Source of the DNA: Acidimicrobiia bacterium
GTDB taxonomy: Bacteria; Actinomycetota; Acidimicrobiia; IMCC26256; JAGNEX01
DNA length: 64,000 bases
Direction of reading: 5' to 3'
Assembly (NCBI GenBank): GCA_020637365.1
Contig: JACJWE010000001.1
Coordinates: forward strand, 310,001 to 374,000
Below are positions 46,592 through 55,347 of the stretch, piece after piece. Positions within the stretch are counted from its first letter, which is position 1; every line of letters begins with the position of its first letter. Under the pieces are notes generated by a model. The model saw nothing but the letters and a program-made list of their open reading frames with translations, did no database searches and had not been told where the DNA came from. Position numbers and translations under genes: made by a program.

Positions 46592-47633
46592 TCACGAGCG
46601 GTGCAGGTACTCGCCGACTGTGTGGTTGACCTTGGCGGATGCGGACCGGGCGCTTGACACGACGTCCATCTGGTAGAAGCCGTGAACCAACGATTCAAAG
46701 TCGAACAGGGTCACTTCGACGCCAGCGGCGCGGAGTCTGTCGGCGTACGCGACGCCCTCGTCGTGTAGCGGGTCGAAACCCGCAACCGCGACGACCGCCG
46801 GACACACCCCTTTCACAGAATCCGCGCAGAGAGGCGGCGCGAGCGGATTGGTGCGTTCTGGTTCGTACGTATTGGTGAAGTAGTCCATATCGGCATCGGT
46901 CAGCACGAACCGGGTGTAGCGCGTCCCGGCTTGGCATTCTTTCTGCAAACGTTGTGCCGGGATAGATCAGCATCTGCAGTGACGGCGCTCGGTCGTCGTC
47001 GCGCAGCTGTTGAGCGACGACGGCCGACAGGTTGCCACCGGCGGAATCGCCGCCGACGCCGATCCGTTCGGGGTCGATGTCGTGCTGCTCGGCGTGGGCG
47101 AGCACCCACCGGGTCGCAGCGATGGCGTCGTGCGGTGCGGCAGGAAAGACATGTTCGGGCGCCAAGCGGTAGTCCACCGAGACGACGGTCGTCTGCGCTT
47201 CGGCGGCAAGGTGGCGACACGCCGCATCATGGGTTTCCAGGTCGCCGACGACCCAACCCCCGCCATGGAAGTAGACCATTCCCGGACCACCACCCGGATC
47301 GTTTCGGTGGCGATACCAGCGGGCGTCCAACGGCCCATCTGCGCCGTCGACTTGTCGGGTCCAGACCCGGATGTCTTGGCGTGCAGCGGCGGCCAGTTTG
47401 GCCGCTCGTTTGATCCGACCACGGCGCTCGCGTTCTGTTCCCCCACCCAAGAACGGTTGCCGAAAGATGCGACTGCTGGCGACCACCACCTCGAGTTCGG
47501 GGTCGAGGGTGGTCCCGTCGATCGTGGTCACGGGTTGGCGCATCATGCGACGGGCGAGGGTGGGGTGCCTCAGCGCCACCTGCGATGCGCGGAACCCGAG
47601 GCCCTTCTTGACCGGCGGAGGCGTTGCGTTCAT
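46592..47633 (-). CDS. alpha/beta-hydrolase, hormone-sensitive-lipase type, one frameshift
   Basis: Esterase/lipase. Oxyanion motif YFHGGGWVVGDL, VDYRLAPEHVFPAAPHDAIAA, nucleophile GGDSAGGNLS, then in a second frame the acid VAGFDPLHDEG and the catalytic His in LVHGFYQMD. The slip lies near 46940, between LQMLIYPGTTF and AGTRYTRFVLTDADMDYF. The catalytic triad is complete once the frame is restored. ATG 47633 follows GAGGAGCTGAC. The upstream acyl-CoA dehydrogenase ends 26 bases away on the same strand, so the two are likely co-transcribed. Confidence 0.85.
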
Positions 47634-47659
47634 GTCAGCTCCTCGGTGGGTGGTCCTGG

Positions 47660-48931
47660 CTACTCGGTGCCGTCCAAAGCCGAGATAACACCTTTGACTT
47701 CGGCTCGTCCCACCACCATGTTGTGCACTTCGTCGGGCCCGTCGGCCAGGCGAAGCGTCCGGATCTGAGTCCACATGCCAGCCAGTGGTGTCCACTGCGA
47801 AATCCCAGCACCGCCAAACATCTGCATGGCGTCGTCGATGATGTCACAGACGCGAACGGGGACCATCGCCTTGACGGCGCTGACCCACACCCGAGCTTGA
47901 GCATTGCCGAGCACGTCCATCGCACGCGCGGCTTGAAGCACCATCAGGCGCATCGCTTCAATCTCGATGCGGATCGACGCGATCTTTTCGAGGTTGCCGC
48001 CGAGCCGTACCAGCGGCTGGCCGAAGGCTTCACGGCTAACGCCTCGTTCGACCATCAGCTGGAGCGCGACTTCCGCGGCTCCGATCGCCCGCATGCAGTG
48101 GTGAATACGCCCGGGACCAAGGCGCAGTTGGGAGATTTCGAAGCCGCGGCCCTCACCCAACAAGATGTTGTCTTTGGGAACTCGAACGTCGTTCAGTCGG
48201 ATATGCATGTGGCCATGTGGAGCGTCATCTTCGCCGAAGACCTGCATACCGCCCACGATCTCGACACCCGGGTTATCCATCGGGATCAAGATTTGGGAAT
48301 GTTGTTTGTATGTGTCGGCATCGGGGTTCGTCACCACCATGGCGATCATGATCTTGCAGCGTGGGTCACCGGCACCGGTGATGTAGAACTTCTCGCCGTT
48401 GATGACCCACTCGTCGCCATCGAGCACCGCACGGGTGGCGATGTTGCGTGCGTCTGAGGACGCAACATCGGGTTCGGTCATCGCGTAACACGATCGAATC
48501 TCGCCGTTCAGGAGCGGCTCCAGCCATTGAGCCTTCTGTTCGGGGGTCCCGACCCGCTCCAGCACTTCCATGTTGCCGGTGTCGGGTGCATTGCAGTTGA
48601 GGATCTCGGGTGCCAGAGGGTTCTTGCCGAGTTCGGCTGCGATGTAGGCGTAGTCGAGGTTGGACAGGCCTTCACCGGTTTCGGCGTCGGGCAGGAAGAA
48701 GTTCCACAAGCCCCGCTGCTTCGCCTCGGCCTTCAGGCCTTCCATGACGTCGAGTTGTTCTGCTGAGTACGCCCAATGTTCGGGGCGAACCTTGCCCAGC
48801 GCGTAGAACCGTTCGCTTTCGGGAATGATCCGCTCGGTCATGAAGGCCTTGACCTGTTCGAGCAGAGGCTGCGCGGCCTCAGACATTGCGAGGTTGTACA
48901 TCTCAGGGGTTCGAGTCAGACCGGTCGTCAT
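47660..48931 (-). CDS. acyl-CoA dehydrogenase, ACAD10/11-like
   Basis: 423 residues. N-terminus VKAFMTERIIPESERFYALG, middle domain CYAMTEPDVASSDARNIATRA and GEKFYITGAGDPRCKIMIAMV, C-terminus MQMFGGAGISQWTPLAGMWTQIRTLRLADGPDEVHNMVVGRAEV. The TEPxVASSDA and RLADGPDEVH blocks are those of the ACAD10/11 subfamily, which acts on long or hydroxylated acyl groups. It heads a probable two-gene operon with the esterase downstream. Confidence 0.93.
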   Translation of the reverse strand: MTTGLTRTPEMYNLAMSEAAQPLLEQVKAFMTERIIPESERFYALGKVRPEHWAYSAEQLDVMEGLKAEAKQRGLWNFFLPDAETGEGLSNLDYAYIAAELGKNPLAPEILNCNAPDTGNMEVLERVGTPEQKAQWLEPLLNGEIRSCYAMTEPDVASSDARNIATRAVLDGDEWVINGEKFYITGAGDPRCKIMIAMVVTNPDADTYKQHSQILIPMDNPGVEIVGGMQVFGEDDAPHGHMHIRLNDVRVPKDNILLGEGRGFEISQLRLGPGRIHHCMRAIGAAEVALQLMVERGVSREAFGQPLVRLGGNLEKIASIRIEIEAMRLMVLQAARAMDVLGNAQARVWVSAVKAMVPVRVCDIIDDAMQMFGGAGISQWTPLAGMWTQIRTLRLADGPDEVHNMVVGRAEVKGVISALDGTE

Positions 48932-49071
48932 CAGTACTCCAGCTCGGTTGGCAGGGGGACCAGCGCAGAGGCGGTGGCCTTCATGGATCGGTGGATGTGG
49001 GCGTCGGGATCGCCGCGTTCGCTGCCGAGCGTGGGCTCAAGACCTAGCGTGTCCGCCAAGAACCCGAGACG

Positions 49072-49794
49072 TCATGAACGGCTTTGGACATCTTGGAGGA
49101 TGCGCCGGGCGCGATCCGCATTGTCGACGCGACAGTGATCCGCCAGCGACTCCCACAGGGGGACCATATCTAGTTCGACCGCTCGCTCGCTCAATACCTC
49201 GATATCGGCGTCGGACAGGTGATCCATGATGTCGTCGAGTACCGACTTGTCATCGATGAGCAGCGCTACTTCGAACAGATCGGCAGGGTCGCTGATGGCG
49301 GTCAGGACATCGGCCAGATATGCGCGGTTCAAGCACCCCACCAACAGTCCAGCGGTGACGAAGTCTTTGCGCGCAACAAGCTCGGCCGCTCCATCGATCA
49401 CGACGCTGCGACCAAGGTGTGGGACGAGATGTCCAACTCGGCGCGGGTCTGCAGCGGCGGCGAGGTCGGCCATATAAGAGGTGGGCATATGGGACGCGAA
49501 CTCGGCGGCGTCCTGTGGGCTCAACAGCCCCGACATCATGGCCGTCATCGTCGGCGGGATGGCACGAACCGCGATGCGGGCCGCGACCGGTTTGGGAAGC
49601 AAGCCAGCCGCCTGCATGACCTTGGCGAAGCGTTCGCCGTTCTCATCGAACAGGAGATCCTCGAGAGCGTGCCGGTATGTGCGCAGAGCCTGGGCGGGGA
49701 GTCGATCCAAAAAGTCAAGCTCTCCGGGTGTGACCCCGAGTCGGCGGGCCAGGCGCAAGCGCTCAGCTCTCAGCTCCAGTAGCTCGGTGCTCAC
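49072..49794 (-). CDS. helical protein of unknown function
   Basis: 240 residues, mainly alpha-helical. It begins STELLELRAERLRLARRLGVTPGELDFLDRLP and has repeating short helices (MTAMMSGLLSPQDAAEFASHMPTSYMADLAAAADPRRVGHLVPHLG; VIDGAAELVARKDFVTAGLLVG; VLTAISDPADLFEVALLIDD) that read like a HEAT/MgtE-N-like repeat stack. There is no membrane segment. I do not recognise the family. It is followed on the same strand by nothing within 140 bases. Confidence 0.7.
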   Translation of the reverse strand: MSTELLELRAERLRLARRLGVTPGELDFLDRLPAQALRTYRHALEDLLFDENGERFAKVMQAAGLLPKPVAARIAVRAIPPTMTAMMSGLLSPQDAAEFASHMPTSYMADLAAAADPRRVGHLVPHLGRSVVIDGAAELVARKDFVTAGLLVGCLNRAYLADVLTAISDPADLFEVALLIDDKSVLDDIMDHLSDADIEVLSERAVELDMVPLWESLADHCRVDNADRARRILQDVQSRS

Positions 49795-49839
49795 GAGTCA
49801 TCGAATCCTGTCATCCGTCATCGGCTCGGTTTGATGAGG

Positions 49840-50049
49840 CTACACGCCGAGCAACTTTTTGATGGGGCGTCGGAGCAGCCGTGGAACGTGGTCGAGGGCT
49901 TGTCGAACGGCGTCGTCGATGTCGGTGGTCACCTGCGTGCGCGACGCCCGAGTTCGCTCCGACAGGAAGATGAATTCTTCGTCGGTCAGCCCGGAAAGGG
50001 GAGCGGGATCCCAGCCGTCCATAGCGTCTTGGAGCTGCGCCGAACTCAT
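49840..50049 (-). CDS. small protein of unknown function
   Basis: 69 residues: SSAQLQDAMDGWDPAPLSGLTDEEF, then a basic C-terminal half ending HVPRLLRRPIKKLLGV. AGAAGGGA lies a normal distance before ATG 50049, which is the main support for it being real. It has no Cys, no membrane helix and no family likeness. It lies 46 bases upstream of the helical protein gene on the same strand, so they may be co-transcribed. Confidence 0.6.
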   Translation of the reverse strand: MSSAQLQDAMDGWDPAPLSGLTDEEFIFLSERTRASRTQVTTDIDDAVRQALDHVPRLLRRPIKKLLGV

Positions 50050-50185
50050 TTCGCTGGTCCCTTCTGTGAGACCAGTCAGGCCGACGACGAGGCACGATGC
50101 TACCGCCTACACGCCCAACCGGCCTCGGTCGTTGATGTGCACCAGTTTCTCAGACGTGGTCGACGTGTTTCGTTCCGAAGCGCAG

Positions 50186-50212
50186 GACGAGGGCCGGTGT
50201 CGGCCCCTCGTC
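50186..50212 (-). terminator. terminator hairpin of a degraded cassette copy
   Basis: GACGAGGGCC, loop GGTGTC, GGCCCCTCGTC. Matches the hairpins at 56432 and 58501 except for one lost G in the left arm. Homology to the 56.4 kb copy starts further out, at about 50149. Confidence 0.7.
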
Positions 50213-50239
50213 GTGTCGCGTGGATTCGATTCGGCGGTG

Positions 50240-50641
50240 TTAGGTGGTGGTGATTTTGTCTCGTCGGCGGACGGGGCCTTTGATGACGATGGTTGGGGCT
50301 GTTTGGCCGGGTGCGTAGATCTTGATTTTGTAGTAGTCGGTCAGTTCGCGGCTGTCACCTTTGTTGATGATGGTGAGTTCGTATCCGTAGACGGTTGAGT
50401 CTCCGCGGATGGTGCCGGTTCCACGAAATGATGGTTTGGTTGTAGGTCTTGGTGATCGAGGTGAACGTTCCGGCGGTGAATTTGATGTTTTGGAATTTGA
50501 ACACCGCCGTCGCGGTCGACGATCGAGGATGCCGCTTGTGCAGTCGAGGTGTGTTGCGACCATCCGTGCGGTCGTATCGACGCGTGCAGGTCTTGCAATG
50601 GGAGCCTTTGTCGAAGGCCACCTCGGCACGAATGATCCTAG
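50240..50641 (-). pseudogene. degraded copy of the shared C-terminal domain
   Basis: The last 60 codons are intact and nearly identical to the ends of the genes at 56.5 and 58.6 kb (GTGTIRGDSTVYGYELTIIN, DYYKIKIYAPGQTAPTIVIKG, ending KITTT). Upstream two opposite frame slips (near 50425 and 50520) scramble FKFQNIKFTAGTFTSITKTYNQ, and the start of the domain (positions 50575-50641) is recognisable only at the base level. No N-terminal half, signal peptide or start codon is present. This is a 3' fragment copied without its gene body, next to the decayed ATPase pair. Confidence 0.75.
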
Positions 50642-50659
50642 TCATTCGGCGTCAGCGCG

Positions 50660-51640
50660 GAAACTGCCGATTTCGGTGTGTTTGCTGACAGCCTCCTCTC
50701 GACGCGCTCAGCACTCATTCGGTGCTGCGCGCTGAGTTGTCTCTGGCATATCGAGGTCGACTTCGGAAAGCTCGGAATTCCGGTTCGAGTCCATCGCGAT
50801 CCGAAGAAGCGCGACAAGGAGGTCCGCAGCACGGACGACATCTTTGACGTGGCGTGCAAGGCTGCGGGCGATTCGAAACTGATCTCTTGATTCTGGACGA
50901 GATCACCGTTTTGGCTCACGAGCTGCAACAGCAGGACCCCGGTCAAGGACTCGAACTCTTCCGATCCCTCAAGCGGGCACGCGATCGCCACCAGAACCTC
51001 GTCATGATCTTTCAGGGGTCCATTGGTCTCCATCATGCGCTCAGTGATCGAACGCCGGTCAATGAACTTCGCACCGTAGCGATAGGACCACTACTCCATG
51101 ACGACGCTGTATGTCTGGCGCGTTGTCTCATCCTCGAGCAGAAGTTCTGGTCGACGACGACGTCGTGGTTGCTGAAGAGATCGCAACGCAGACCGACGGC
51201 ATCGCCTTTTACATACATCACGTCGTTGAAGCGGCGCGTGGCTGGTGGCGGCACCCTCACACCGAGCGATGTGCGGGACACTATTTGGTCCGCGATCACC
51301 GATCCTGACGATCCTTGGCATTTCGGTCACTACGAGGCGCGACTGCAGAACTATTACGGTGTTCAGCCACGAGACCGTTGGGTTTCTTCTCGACGAGATC
51401 GCGCTCGCCACTGATGGTCCAACTAGGGTTGATGACCTTGCTTTGGGCCCTCTCGACGTGGCGGCGCCGATCCTGACCTCCTCACGTTCCGAGCTCGTCA
51501 ACCTCTGCAGACGACTCGAACAGGATCACTACATTGTCCGCGACTCGGGCGCTGTGAAGGACGCTGGCCGTCTGTCGAAGTTTGCGTCGAATCTGCTGCG
51601 CGACGCGTGGCGGTATCGCCGGCAGCTGTCGGTGATGAAC
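50660..51640 (+). pseudogene. decayed P-loop ATPase (first of a pair)
   Basis: The fragments read as one archaeal-type ATPase: DDIFDVACKAAGDSKLI, Walker B LLILDEITVLAHELQQQDPG, FRSLKRARDRHQNLVMIFQG, then EVLVDDDVVVAEEIATQTDG and AFYIHHVVEA in another frame, VRDTIWSAITDPDDPWHFGHY, and a C-terminal winged-helix-like ELVNLCRRLEQDHYIVRDSG with FASNLLRDAWRYRR. At least three frame slips occur, and the N-terminus with Walker A is missing, cut off at the degraded cassette. The domain order is that of orphan two-domain ATPases often found beside a second ATPase. Function is unknown. Confidence 0.6.
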
Positions 51641-53209
51641 CAGGCAAGTCGCCTTTTACTCCCAGCCGTGATGACCCGGCGGCGCTTCGAGCTCGAACGG
51701 TCGGCCGCGATGATCTCACTGCCTCGATCGTTGACCGGATCGACCAAGCCGCCAGTGGCCGCAATCGAATCCACACACTTCTCATAGGCCTCAGCGGGAG
51801 CGGTAAGACGCACCTGGTCGAAGCAGTGCTCCACGATCTGGGGCAGCGGCCTGGGTCAAAGCGCCTGTACATGGCGCGACTCGATGAGGATATGGTCGGC
51901 GTCGCAACATATGCAGACCTGTTGGTTTCGATCGCAGAAAAGTTCAATGCTGACGGCCTGCTAACGGCAACAGCGACCGAGTTCCGTCAACTGGATGGCG
52001 ACCCGGAACGCCAGCGAGTGCTGCGCGAAGCGGTGGGAGACCGCGTTCTGGTGTTGGTGTTGAAACCTCGGTCGACTGTTCGACAGCATTGACCTCGCTG
52101 GGCAGAGGTCCCTACGCGTGGGTCGAGGGCGATCGCGACATCGTCGTCCTGGCCACGACGCCTCTCTTGGACGCATCTGTGACGGATCGGTCGGCTCCTT
52201 GGTTTGGGTCATTCGTTACCATCGCCTGCCCGATCTCACGCCTGAGCAGGGACGTGACCTCCTCCTTGCTTGCAGGGGGACGATGAGGAACTGGTCGACT
52301 ACCTCGGGTCTGACGAGGCGATCAAACGTATCCAGGCCCTTCACCACCTGGCGGGGGTCACCGCGGATCTGGACGATCGCGGCGCGGTGCATCACCATCC
52401 GCGCGGTTTAGACGAGCTGATCCCAACCGTTGAAGCCATATGCTCGAGCAGTTGGTGCCGTACTACCAAGAGCGGCTTTGGGGGGCTTGCAAAGAATGAG
52501 CAGAAGCTTGTTGTCCAGCTCGCCCGCGACAGCAGTTCAACAGTTCGCGAGCTGTCGCCGCGACGACGGGAATGGATAGCCGCACTGCTGCAAAAGCGAA
52601 CGCCTCGAGAATGCGCGGTGGGTACTCAAGAACAAACTTCCCGGGCTCGATCAGCGCCTGTCGTACTACCAGCTACGCGAACCCTTGCTCCGACACCATC
52701 TCGACTACCGGGCGTTCTGCAGGGGGGCACCCTCGGCCTCATCGTGAGAGACTTTGAAGGTCTGGTTCGACAAGGCTGCGCTTGTACGGTTCCTCGGTCA
52801 GCCGTCGCTCGCGATGGGTTCCGTCCCCTAACAATCTGCTCGCGATCTGGCGTCGCGGCCTACACCGCTGCTGCTGGGGGCGCCTGCGGCGCTGGCGATG
52901 TCAGAGCGATTGCTGGCCGACGCAGGTGCAGTGCCTCGAAGCTGACGACGTGATGTTGCTTTCCATCCGATTACAACACGCATTTCCCGACCTTCCTATG
53001 CGATCGTCCCCAGCTCGCTGTCGACATGTATGACGATCTGCTCACCGTTGCAGCGTGCGTGCCCTTGGCGACGACCACAGGATCACTCGTCAGGCAAGGT
53101 CAGGCCGGCTTTTGACGTTGATCAAGATGCCAACGAGCATCCACGTACGTTTGCCGACCTGCCGGTAGAACTCCGCTCTCTGTGCTCGGCGACGCCCCAT
53201 CCCGATTGA
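51607..53209 (+). pseudogene. decayed P-loop ATPase (second of a pair)
   Basis: RTVGRDDLTASIVDRIDQAA, Walker A LLIGLSGSGKTHLVEAVLHD, Walker B region VLVLVENLGRLFDSIDLAGQ (frame change inside), DIVVLATTPLLDASVTDRSA, then across further slips VPYYQERLWGACK, LVVQLARDSSSTVRE, SYYQLREPLLRHHLDYR and a tail to ADLPVELRSLCSATPHPD. SYYQLREPLLRHHL is the winged-helix/C-terminal element of archaeal-type ATPases. Six or more frame slips in 1.6 kb, far above the rate elsewhere, point to real decay. It overlaps the first ATPase by about 30 bases, so they were once an operon. Confidence 0.6.
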
Positions 53210-53322
53210 GAACTTGGGGCTGGTCGCCAAGGCAGCGAGTTGTGGCGCCGCGAGTCGTCAGAGCCTCGAGCTGTCAGGGCTCCCGTGCCACTCTCCGTTT
53301 CGTGGGCCGTCGCAGGACCAGA

Positions 53323-53342
53323 AATCAGATAGTCTGATTTTC
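53323..53342 (+). promoter_or_regulatory. palindrome over the -10 box of a leaderless TA operon
   Basis: AATCAGATAGTCTGATT (53323-53339) is a perfect 7-bp dyad with a 3-base centre. TAGTCT (53330-53335) serves as the -10 box and lies 7 bases before ATG 53343. The antitoxin binding here would block its own promoter. Confidence 0.6.
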
Positions 53343-53576
53343 ATGTCGCACATTTCGGCCACGGAGGCTGCTAGAAATTTTTCGGATCTTCTCGACGCCG
53401 TCGAACATCGGGGTGAGCACTTCACCGTGATTCGTCGCGGCAAGGTTGTGGCATACCTTGCGCCAGCTGGTGGCAATGGGTTGAAGTTGAAGGGCGCGCT
53501 GCGAAGTTTGCGTCCTGACGGTGAGTGGTTGGCTGATCTTGAGGCCGTGCGGGAATCGCCGGTACAGGAGCGCTGA
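53343..53576 (+). CDS. Phd/YefM-type antitoxin
   Basis: 77 residues. SHISATEAARNFSDLLDAVEHRGEHFTVIRRGKVVAYLAP is the classic Phd/YefM DNA-binding fold: the N-terminal domain dimerises and binds the operator, and the C-terminal tail (LKGALRSLRPDGEWLADLEAV) covers the toxin. The start at 53343 is set by the fold and by the TAGTCT box 7 bases upstream; the open frame runs to 53214 without likeness. It overlaps the VapC gene by one base. Confidence 0.9.
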   Translation: MSHISATEAARNFSDLLDAVEHRGEHFTVIRRGKVVAYLAPAGGNGLKLKGALRSLRPDGEWLADLEAVRESPVQER

Positions 53577-53974
53577 TGAGCCGACTGCTGCTCGACACGA
53601 CCTTTCTGATAGACGCCGAGCGCAGCGATGCGGAACTCGACTTGTGGATCGCTGATGATGATGACGTCGCTGTGGCGGCACTGACGTTGGCAGAATTGCG
53701 TGTCGGAGCGTTGTTGTCGGACGGCGCAATGCGGGCGCGGCGCGTTGAATTTTTCGAGGCTGTGAAAGCTCTGCTTCCGTCGGTTTCGTATAACGAAGAC
53801 GTTGCCGACGCATATGCTGATCTGCTGGCGCATGTCCGAAGGGTTGGGCAACCCAGGGGTGCGCACGATTTGATCATCGCCGCAACGGCTCGGGCCAGCG
53901 GCCGCCGCCTGGTCACCGCAGACTTGACCGCGTTTGTCGATCTTCCCGGCGTCGAGTTCCAAACCCACCGCTGA
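53576..53974 (+). CDS. vapC: VapC-type PIN-domain toxin
   Basis: 132 residues. PIN ribonuclease. Acidic metal ligands: Asp in LLLDTTFLIDAERS, Glu in LTLAELRVGALL, Asp in GAHDLIIAATARASGRRLVTADLTAF. All are present, so the toxin should be active. It overlaps the antitoxin stop (TGATG), the standard vapBC/phd arrangement. The two-gene operon is the least damaged set of genes in this part of the window. Confidence 0.92.
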   Translation: MSRLLLDTTFLIDAERSDAELDLWIADDDDVAVAALTLAELRVGALLSDGAMRARRVEFFEAVKALLPSVSYNEDVADAYADLLAHVRRVGQPRGAHDLIIAATARASGRRLVTADLTAFVDLPGVEFQTHR

Positions 53975-54421
53975 GAAACTCCCGAATCCAACGCGAACGG
54001 CGGGTGCGTCAGATGATCTCACACGGCCTCCTTCAGGGTGACCAGATCGGCGGAACGTGGGTTATCGATCGTCGTGAGCTGCTCCGAGTGAAGGGGGATC
54101 GGCGGCCCGCCGGTCGGCCTTGGAGTTCTGCTCCGGCATGGGGCAGTTTTGGCACTGGCTGATGGCTTGCAGGTTGATCTGTCATCTGTCGAGCGTTCAC
54201 GCTCTAAAGCCCGACTGAGACTGGCCGCCCAGAGTTGGTGGGCAAGCTGGCTTCTCGATCTAACGAACGCTGATTCTTTGCGCACCTCGGCGTGTTGGTC
54301 GCACTTTCAGAGTGGGTCGTCTTGGGTGGGGGCAGTGCCGCTCGACACTATGGCGTTGACCTGGTTGGCGACGACGTTCTCGAGGGGTATGTCCGCGTGG
54401 AGCAGGCGGTCTGGCTATTGG
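53975..54421. other. 447-bp region without a supported gene
   Basis: Antisense frames of 80-105 codons cross 54019-54421 but have no binding site and no likeness to a family. It separates two toxin-antitoxin modules that point towards each other. I see no repeat or RNA gene in it. Confidence 0.3.
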
Positions 54422-54694
54422 CTATTTGTTGGTGGCCTTGGCGTACTTGCGCTGGGCGGCTTGCTTTGAGACACCGAGCATGGCCCCGATCTCAGACCAT
54501 GAACGGCGTTCGGCTCGAGCCACTTGCACTGCGCCAAGCAAGGCTCGGTCGAGCTCGTTGCGACGTTCGGTGAGTTCTGCGATTGCCTGCAGAGATGCGG
54601 TATCGGCTGGAACCAGCGCCTCGGGTTCAACTGCCGTTGCCCATTCCTCAAGCGCCGTGGCCTGATGAGCTCGTCGGGACGGTCTTGACGTCAT
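54422..54694 (-). CDS. HTH antitoxin of a two-gene module
   Basis: 90 residues. An N-terminal basic segment (TSRPSRRAHQATALEEW), a helical middle (ASLQAIAELTERRNELDRALLGAVQVARAERR) and a C-terminal helix-turn-helix, SWSEIGAMLGVSKQAAQRKYA. The gene overlaps the upstream toxin by 4 bases (ATGA at 54694-54691). The HTH should bind the operator upstream of the pair. A partial degraded copy of the central region lies at 55156-55240. Confidence 0.8.
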   Translation of the reverse strand: MTSRPSRRAHQATALEEWATAVEPEALVPADTASLQAIAELTERRNELDRALLGAVQVARAERRSWSEIGAMLGVSKQAAQRKYAKATNK

Positions 54695-54927
54695 GGAGTC
54701 CACCAGCCTTTCAAGAACTTTGGTCGTGCGCGCATCGCGTGAATGATCGCTGTTCCGTTCGCATCGATCACCACGCCGATCTCTAGCGGTTCGCCGTTCT
54801 GGGATGGCCCGATGAGCATGTTGACGGTGGGATCGTCCGTTTGGAAGGCGCGCCAGTGGAGTCTGACTGCGTGGAGCATGTCGCGTTCTGAGATGCCGTG
54901 CCGTCGCGCACACGGATCGATCTCCAA
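54691..54927 (-). CDS. probable toxin, BrnT/RelE-like small protein
   Basis: 78 residues. ARRHGISERDMLHAVRLHWRAF, then PSQNGEPLEIGVVIDANGTAIIHAMRARPKFLKGWW. The layout (N-terminal helix with HGxSxxDM, then a beta sheet with LLIGP/LEIGVV and IIHAMRARPKF) fits a widespread actinobacterial toxin-like family that is always next to an HTH gene. It starts with TTG at 54927; TAGAGT lies 6 bases upstream, so the message may be leaderless. A 38-bp palindrome sits about 20 bases upstream. Toxicity is inferred from family and arrangement. Confidence 0.72.
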   Translation of the reverse strand: MEIDPCARRHGISERDMLHAVRLHWRAFQTDDPTVNMLIGPSQNGEPLEIGVVIDANGTAIIHAMRARPKFLKGWWTP

Positions 54928-54947
54928 GGCCGGACTCTATTGGTCAG

Positions 54948-54985
54948 CGACACAGGGCGTCAACAAGTATTGACGCCCTGTGTCG
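54948..54985. promoter_or_regulatory. perfect 16-bp inverted repeat upstream of a TA pair
   Basis: CGACACAGGGCGTCAA (54948-54963), loop CAAGTA, TTGACGCCCTGTGTCG (54970-54985). All 16 pairs match. There is no T-tract on either side, so an operator for the HTH antitoxin is more likely than a terminator. Confidence 0.7.
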
Positions 54986-55347
54986 AGCCGCTGAACCATC
55001 GGGTTCTTGTTGTGCGGGGAACGTGCTGACAAGAGCGTAGAAAGCAAAGTGAACACCGATCTTCGTCTGAAACCACAGAAAGACGGCAACCGGTGGGTGC
55101 ACACGAGCCGGTTCCGGGAACCGGCGAAGAGGGGCAATTTAGCGCAACGCGTTCCTCACTCACTTGCATCCGGCGGTCGAGCCACTTGCACAGCTCGAAG
55201 CAAGGCTCGATCGACCTCGCTGCGATCGCGATTCCTAGCGAGCTCCCGCGTGGTTCTCAGCGAACTCGTGACCGGTGTGAAAGTCGCCGTCGACTTGAGC
55301 GGGGTTTTGGATATTCGGATATTGCGTTTTGGGGCTACACCCTTCTG
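54986..55347. other. 362-bp region with a degraded antitoxin copy and a palindrome
   Basis: The minus strand at 55156-55240 encodes DRSEVDRALLRAVQVARPPDASE, a damaged copy of ELDRALLGAVQVARAERRSWSE from the antitoxin at 54.5 kb; toxin and HTH are gone. GCCGGTTCC and GGAACCGGC (55107-55125) form a perfect 9-bp dyad with a 1-base centre just before it. No other coding frame is supported. Confidence 0.55.

Noticed and set aside
50750..50810. GGTTCGAGTCC, which resembles a tRNA T-loop
   Set aside because: The flanking bases do not form a T-stem, acceptor stem or D-arm; it is within the decayed ATPase.
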